This document shows, one piece after another, positions 23,758 to 64,000 of a stretch of 64,000 nt of DNA. Both the position numbers and the translations under genes were made by a program. The stretch covers positions 5,264,501-5,328,500 of the forward strand of contig WPIO01000013.1 in the NCBI GenBank assembly GCA_009760855.2, given 5' to 3'. Position 1 is the stretch's first letter, and each line of letters starts with the position of its first letter. A model generated the notes under the pieces. That model was not told the origin of the DNA and made no database searches. It was given only the letters and a program-made list of their open reading frames with translations. Source of the stretch: Cristatella mucedo. Lineage: Eukaryota > Bryozoa > Phylactolaemata > Cristatellidae.

Positions 23758-24269
23758 TATTTAAATCATTACTTCAACGCTGCCACGACAAAAGTCGTGG
23801 CAGCTGCGGCGGCAGGAGCAGACGTGAGTAGCTACGTTCGGCCGCTGTCATCCTTCGATCGTAAATTTGACAATTTAGCTCCTGCAGGTAAACTCCGACC
23901 GCCACAGTTGCAGCTGGCTGACACGACGTTAGTCCGAGGCCAAAGTATCTCGCGTCTTAACCTCGTCTGAACACATGACGGCAATAGGGAGCAGGAAATT
24001 TTCAAGCGCTTCCTACGGACTGACGCTGCACAACTGTCCGGAGCAGCCAGTTTATCAATTGCTAGGAACAGGTAGCCTGGTACTGGACGATACTTGCAGC
24101 TGGGTGTGCCGAATCTCAACTTGAGCGCTGTCAAAGAAATGCCTTGCTGTCTCCGAGAACCAAGTTTGTGTTATACGTGAGAATGTTCTACAGAGCGAGC
24201 GGCCCCTGGGCCTTCGCCTAGCAGAGCTTGCTCGCGCTTCACGACTCGGGTCGCCGGGGTTCAGCTCGT

Positions 24270-24371
24270 GCAGTGGGGCCATCCTTTAATCCCCACTGTA
24301 AGCGGTGGCCACAGGCCTCAAGGCTCTTCTGCCGCTATATACACGATGCTGTTAAATCAGCTAATCCTTTT
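24270..24371 (+). mobile_element. SINE-B 3' half
   Basis: Plus-strand fragment: ccccactgtaagcggtggcc, aaggctcttctgccgctata, gctgttaaatcagctaatcc. Confidence 0.72.
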
Positions 24372-26150
24372 CTTGAGCGAATCTGCCGAAGCGGCAGAAT
24401 ACTCGGATGAGATCCCGATTTCGAGTGCTAGCCGATTGTCTAGCCATTCACGAACTTCTATTTGGACGCGCAAGGTTCCCCATACGTCTGTGCGTTTACG
24501 TTACCCGTGAGAAAATTTTCTGGTTTTTATCTTCATTTAGTTCAAAAAATTCGCCGAAGACTTCATGCTTGCAAGACAAGAGTTAAGAAAACCGTCGATA
24601 TCGCAGACGGCTATGTGAGTTTCAACGATGCCTACGGCTGCCTGGGGTCAACGTGGAATGGACAGCCGATGCGGTGGGCTGGGAATTTGTGCTAGGCAGA
24701 CGCAGTAAAGACGGAAGAGCAGCAGAGGACCAAGAGCAAACGCTCTTAAATTCGAGGCACGACTGGCCTGACAAACTTAACTTTAACGTCGGTCGCTCGA
24801 AATGGACCGGAGTCAAGAGCACAAGGCAGCTTCAGACCTCGCCAGTGCTACATCAACCGGAAAGACCTCAGACTTTTCGGAAGGTAGCCGGCAGTCCTGT
24901 CGACAAGTAGGAGAGGAGCAATGCCGTGGCTTCCCTACCCCCATCACTGCTCACAGTGTTGTACCGTGCAGATCGGGCTTAATTGAATGGTGCATAAAAA
25001 AGCAGCCTGCCCTGGCCTTGTCTGAAGAGCGTCTATGGAGTCCCCGACTTGTGCCACCAATCAAATGCCATCTTCCGACAATCAGCCAAGCAGACCATCA
25101 GACGATGGTAGTTAGCCAGAACCTCATAATTCAAATCAAACTTTCCCATTATGAATAGAGTGTTGGCTCATATGAATAGCTTGATAGACCTGCCTTGTCG
25201 AGTGAGGCATTGAGAACCTCAGCTGTGGCCGGGCTAATGCTCTTCACCATTGAGCACACTCCTGTTAATTATGAGCTCTTTATAGCTGGTCCCAATTTTT
25301 GTAGCCACGTCCCCTTGTCAAAAACGTAAGATTTCAGTAATAAGGCTGAAGGCCTCGACTCAACGGGAGCAGTAAGAGTTTATCTTATGGTGTCATGACC
25401 CTGAAATTGTGTCAAACAAGTAGGCACAAGCTTAACAGCTACCCATCTAATTGTCTTTGGGTGACTGGAAAATAATATACTACTTGAAGGAGCACGTGTC
25501 CAGACCTTGGTCGCATTCATTATGGCTAAGGTGGAGAAACCAGGGGATATCACTCGGCAAAAAGGCAAAGCTTTCGAGAAGAGCCATTATGAGAATGAAA
25601 TAGTTCACACGTCTTCTCATTTTCGGCATGCAATCCCTAAAATAGGCAAATCTGGACTGCCATATTTTCATTCATAAGCTTATAAAGTAAAATTGAGCCG
25701 ACCAGCCCAAGGACGGCCGAGTTAATGGTTCTCACAACTATATTCTAAACACCAAAGTTAATAAATATATGTTAACAATACGGCACTATACCATGCACGG
25801 GAGTCGATAAATACAAAATGTTTCCAGAGGGCAAAATGGGCTTAAAAAACATAGCGACTACCATTGGCACGAACAATGCATGACTAGACAATCTTCATGG
25901 GTCCACGACTATCTCAGGCGGCAGCACGAGTAATGACAGAGCCTGACAAAGAACAAGACTCAGGCGGTCTCGACAGGGCCAGGGCACTCTAGCGTTAGCG
26001 CCAGTGCAGAGCCGACACGGCCAGTGCCGTCGGTGACGCTGACCAGGCGAGCTCGGTGTGCGGCGAAACTAGTCCACTAGTCCATTAGCCAATCGCAGCC
26101 GACAGGGGTAGCGAATGCCTGCAGGCCTGCTGCGGCAGCACTCCGCCCTC

Positions 26151-62337
<36,187 letters not shown>

Positions 62338-62623
62338 CTGCGGGCAAAACCACCGACACTGCACTGTTGACAGCAGCAGCAGCTGTGTGCTCTTACCGGG
62401 GGAGGGGGAAGGAAGGAACAGCAGTGGGCGCAGCTGCACGAGAATCAGCTCGACATCAGACAGCTGCGGCGGACGGCCAAGCAGGTGGTTCCGAGCGAAG
62501 GCTGCAGGAGCGGACGGCAGCGGAAGCTCGGAAAGGCAGGACAGTTAAGGGTGAAAACAATTAAAGGCAGCATTGCTCTCACAAATGAAATACACGGTGC
62601 CTGAACTATTCAAGCTCGACTAC

Positions 62624-62705
62624 ATGTGTGTGCGTGCGTGCGTGTGTGTGCGCGTGCGTGTGTGTGTACATATATATATGTGCATGTATATATGTATGTA
62701 TATAA
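62624..62705 (+). repeat. (TG)n/(CGTG)n and (AT)n
   Basis: tgtgtgcgtgcgtgcgtgtg-type tract followed by tatatatat. Confidence 0.92.
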
Positions 62706-63440
62706 AGATAGACATACATATACGTTTTCTTATCACAGAGGCCCATTGGCTGGTCAACAGCTAGACACTGCATCGGTGGTGTAGCCAGAAGGCAATCCAA
62801 GATGCTGGAGCTGCCATTTTGAAATCGGGGGGGGGGGGTGGTGGTGCCAACTGCGATGGCAGACATAAGTTCACGGCTGGAAACCGATAGCTGGGTTATT
62901 TGGTCTAGTGGGTCGCGCAGTAGTGAGAAGTTTCAACATGAAGTCCATTTTCGGCTACAAACGCTGCAAGTGACATATATCGAAGGGGGAAGAGGGGGCA
63001 ATCACGGCTTGCTTAGCAACTACAGACGGACCTTGCAAGCAAATTTTACGGAGGCCAATTAGATAGACAAGATTATAAAACAGCTCCCCATTTATAGGCA
63101 GCTTTTTGTAGAATGCGGTTTTCGAAGAACTCACAGTGCTAACGTAAATTCCTACAAATTAGAGTGCCTCCCATTGCTCGGCCTAGGAATGCCATTAGAG
63201 AAAAGAGGGCAAACATCTAGCGACAGCAACAGGATGGAATATCAAACACGAGATCTATGCTTATTCCACGGTTTGCAAGCAGGCAGTGAACTATTTCCAC
63301 TGGATAGTGGTGTGGCTCTGTACTTACTGTAATGTGCCAAACTATGCATCACAGATATAGGACAATGTAAGTAAACAATGGCACTGACTGATGAGGTATC
63401 AAGTTGCCACTATGGTAAAAAGAAAAAGTATTACGACCGA

Positions 63441-63495
63441 TATGATGGATAATTGTGATTGATGATTGAATTGATGATTGAATGATTTGATTGAG
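63441..63495 (+). repeat. Degenerate TTGATGATTGAA repeats
   Basis: Imperfect ATTGA/TGATTGA units near the right edge. Confidence 0.7.
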
Positions 63496-64000
63496 TTGAT
63501 AAAAGCAAGAATCAATTAATTATGATTATCAAAACCTCACTTTTGCTATCGATTTTATGTGTTTGCTTGGAATTTTAGTTTATAGCTTCTGCTCATACAA
63601 TTACTATTTTGTTTTTCGAATACCAGCAGGCTGTCGCATCATGTTTTTAAGGGCCTGTCTACCCCTTGCAATCGCTACCGTGCAAGACCGAGTAACATCG
63701 AGAAGCGGGTCTTTAAGTCGGTGGTCTTGAAGCAGAATGACCGGGACAGCGAGTCTGCTAGACCCTAACGAATTTTAAGAAACCTAGCTGGCTTGAACTG
63801 CTGAGCAAAGCTAACTAGCTAGGGACAAGAGAGACAGACTCTTGCAGCCTCTATAGACCACAGAAAGTGTCAGAAACCGAATTGTTCTTCTATGAAAGGT
63901 AATCCAATTTCGAAATAACCAGTACTCGAACAAGCTGCTAAGTCAAAAAGAACTCGAGAGTGCCCTCACCAGCACTAATGCTACAAAGCTGGACTGCAAA

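Larger units (their letters stand above)
21416..26150. other. Intergenic region between NALCN end and SCOT start
   Basis: It contains one SINE-A and one SINE-B half. The part from 21,500 to 24,500 looks richer in CpG than the rest. Several open stretches exist, but none resembles a known protein or has consistent splice context. The NALCN 3' UTR should occupy the right end. Confidence 0.5.
62338..64000. other. NALCN intron at right edge
   Basis: TG/AT microsatellite, a G11 run near 62,828 and degenerate TTGA repeats. No domain I exon was recognised. Confidence 0.55.

Noticed and set aside
23746-23970. 74-codon plus-strand open frame after a SINE
   Set aside because: Starts inside the SINE-A tail and shows no family resemblance.
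63960-64000. Possible NALCN exon at the right edge (a gtgagg donor on the minus strand at about 63,967)
   Set aside because: The few codons visible do not match the expected end of domain I or the I-II linker.

Overview
The window is animal nuclear DNA. Genes are split into short exons (75-432 bp) with conserved splice sites and long introns, and the introns are filled with tRNA-derived SINEs, CR1/L2-type LINE fragments, Tc1 relics, one solo LTR and many microsatellites. Nothing looks prokaryotic. The organism is probably a protostome, perhaps a spiralian such as a mollusc, annelid or flatworm. The reason is the sodium-leak channel in the window: it has Glu in the domain III pore and a swappable domain II pore exon carrying Lys, the pattern described for snails and flatworms rather than vertebrates. 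The phylum cannot be fixed from the sequence alone.

Two protein genes were reconstructed exon by exon, both on the minus strand. (1) NALCN (sodium leak channel) runs from an intron at the right edge down to its stop codon at 26151. There are 24 exons in the window, two of them alternatives. Taking one alternative, 4,473 nt join without a frame break into 1,490 codons plus stop. This covers domain II to the C-terminus; domain I lies beyond the right edge. (2) OXCT (mitochondrial succinyl-CoA:3-ketoacid CoA-transferase, SCOT) lies downstream, from 19040 to 4529. Eleven exons encode about 498 residues, and the last ~45-50 residues must lie left of the window. About 7.1 kb separates the two genes. 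It holds a fairly GC-rich stretch, LINE 3' ends and an 877-bp solo LTR.

Layout: 1-4528, end of SCOT (intron with repeats); 4529-19040, SCOT exons; 19041-26150, intergenic with solo LTR and SINEs; 26151-34973, NALCN C-terminus and domain IV; 34579-41042, domains III-IV; 43163-47309, domain II-III cytoplasmic linker; 48110-62337, domain II including the two alternative pore exons; 62338-64000, intron.

The most interesting signals are these. A tandem pair of domain II pore exons changes the selectivity-filter residue between Asp and Lys. An in-frame GC-AG intron and long CT tracts surround a frame-neutral linker exon of NALCN. A 15-bp in-frame repeat encodes an alanine-rich SCOT linker. A SINE family shares its 3' tail with the local LINE. 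One LINE insertion has the inverted structure of twin priming. The two genes have no obvious joint function (neuronal resting conductance versus ketone-body oxidation).
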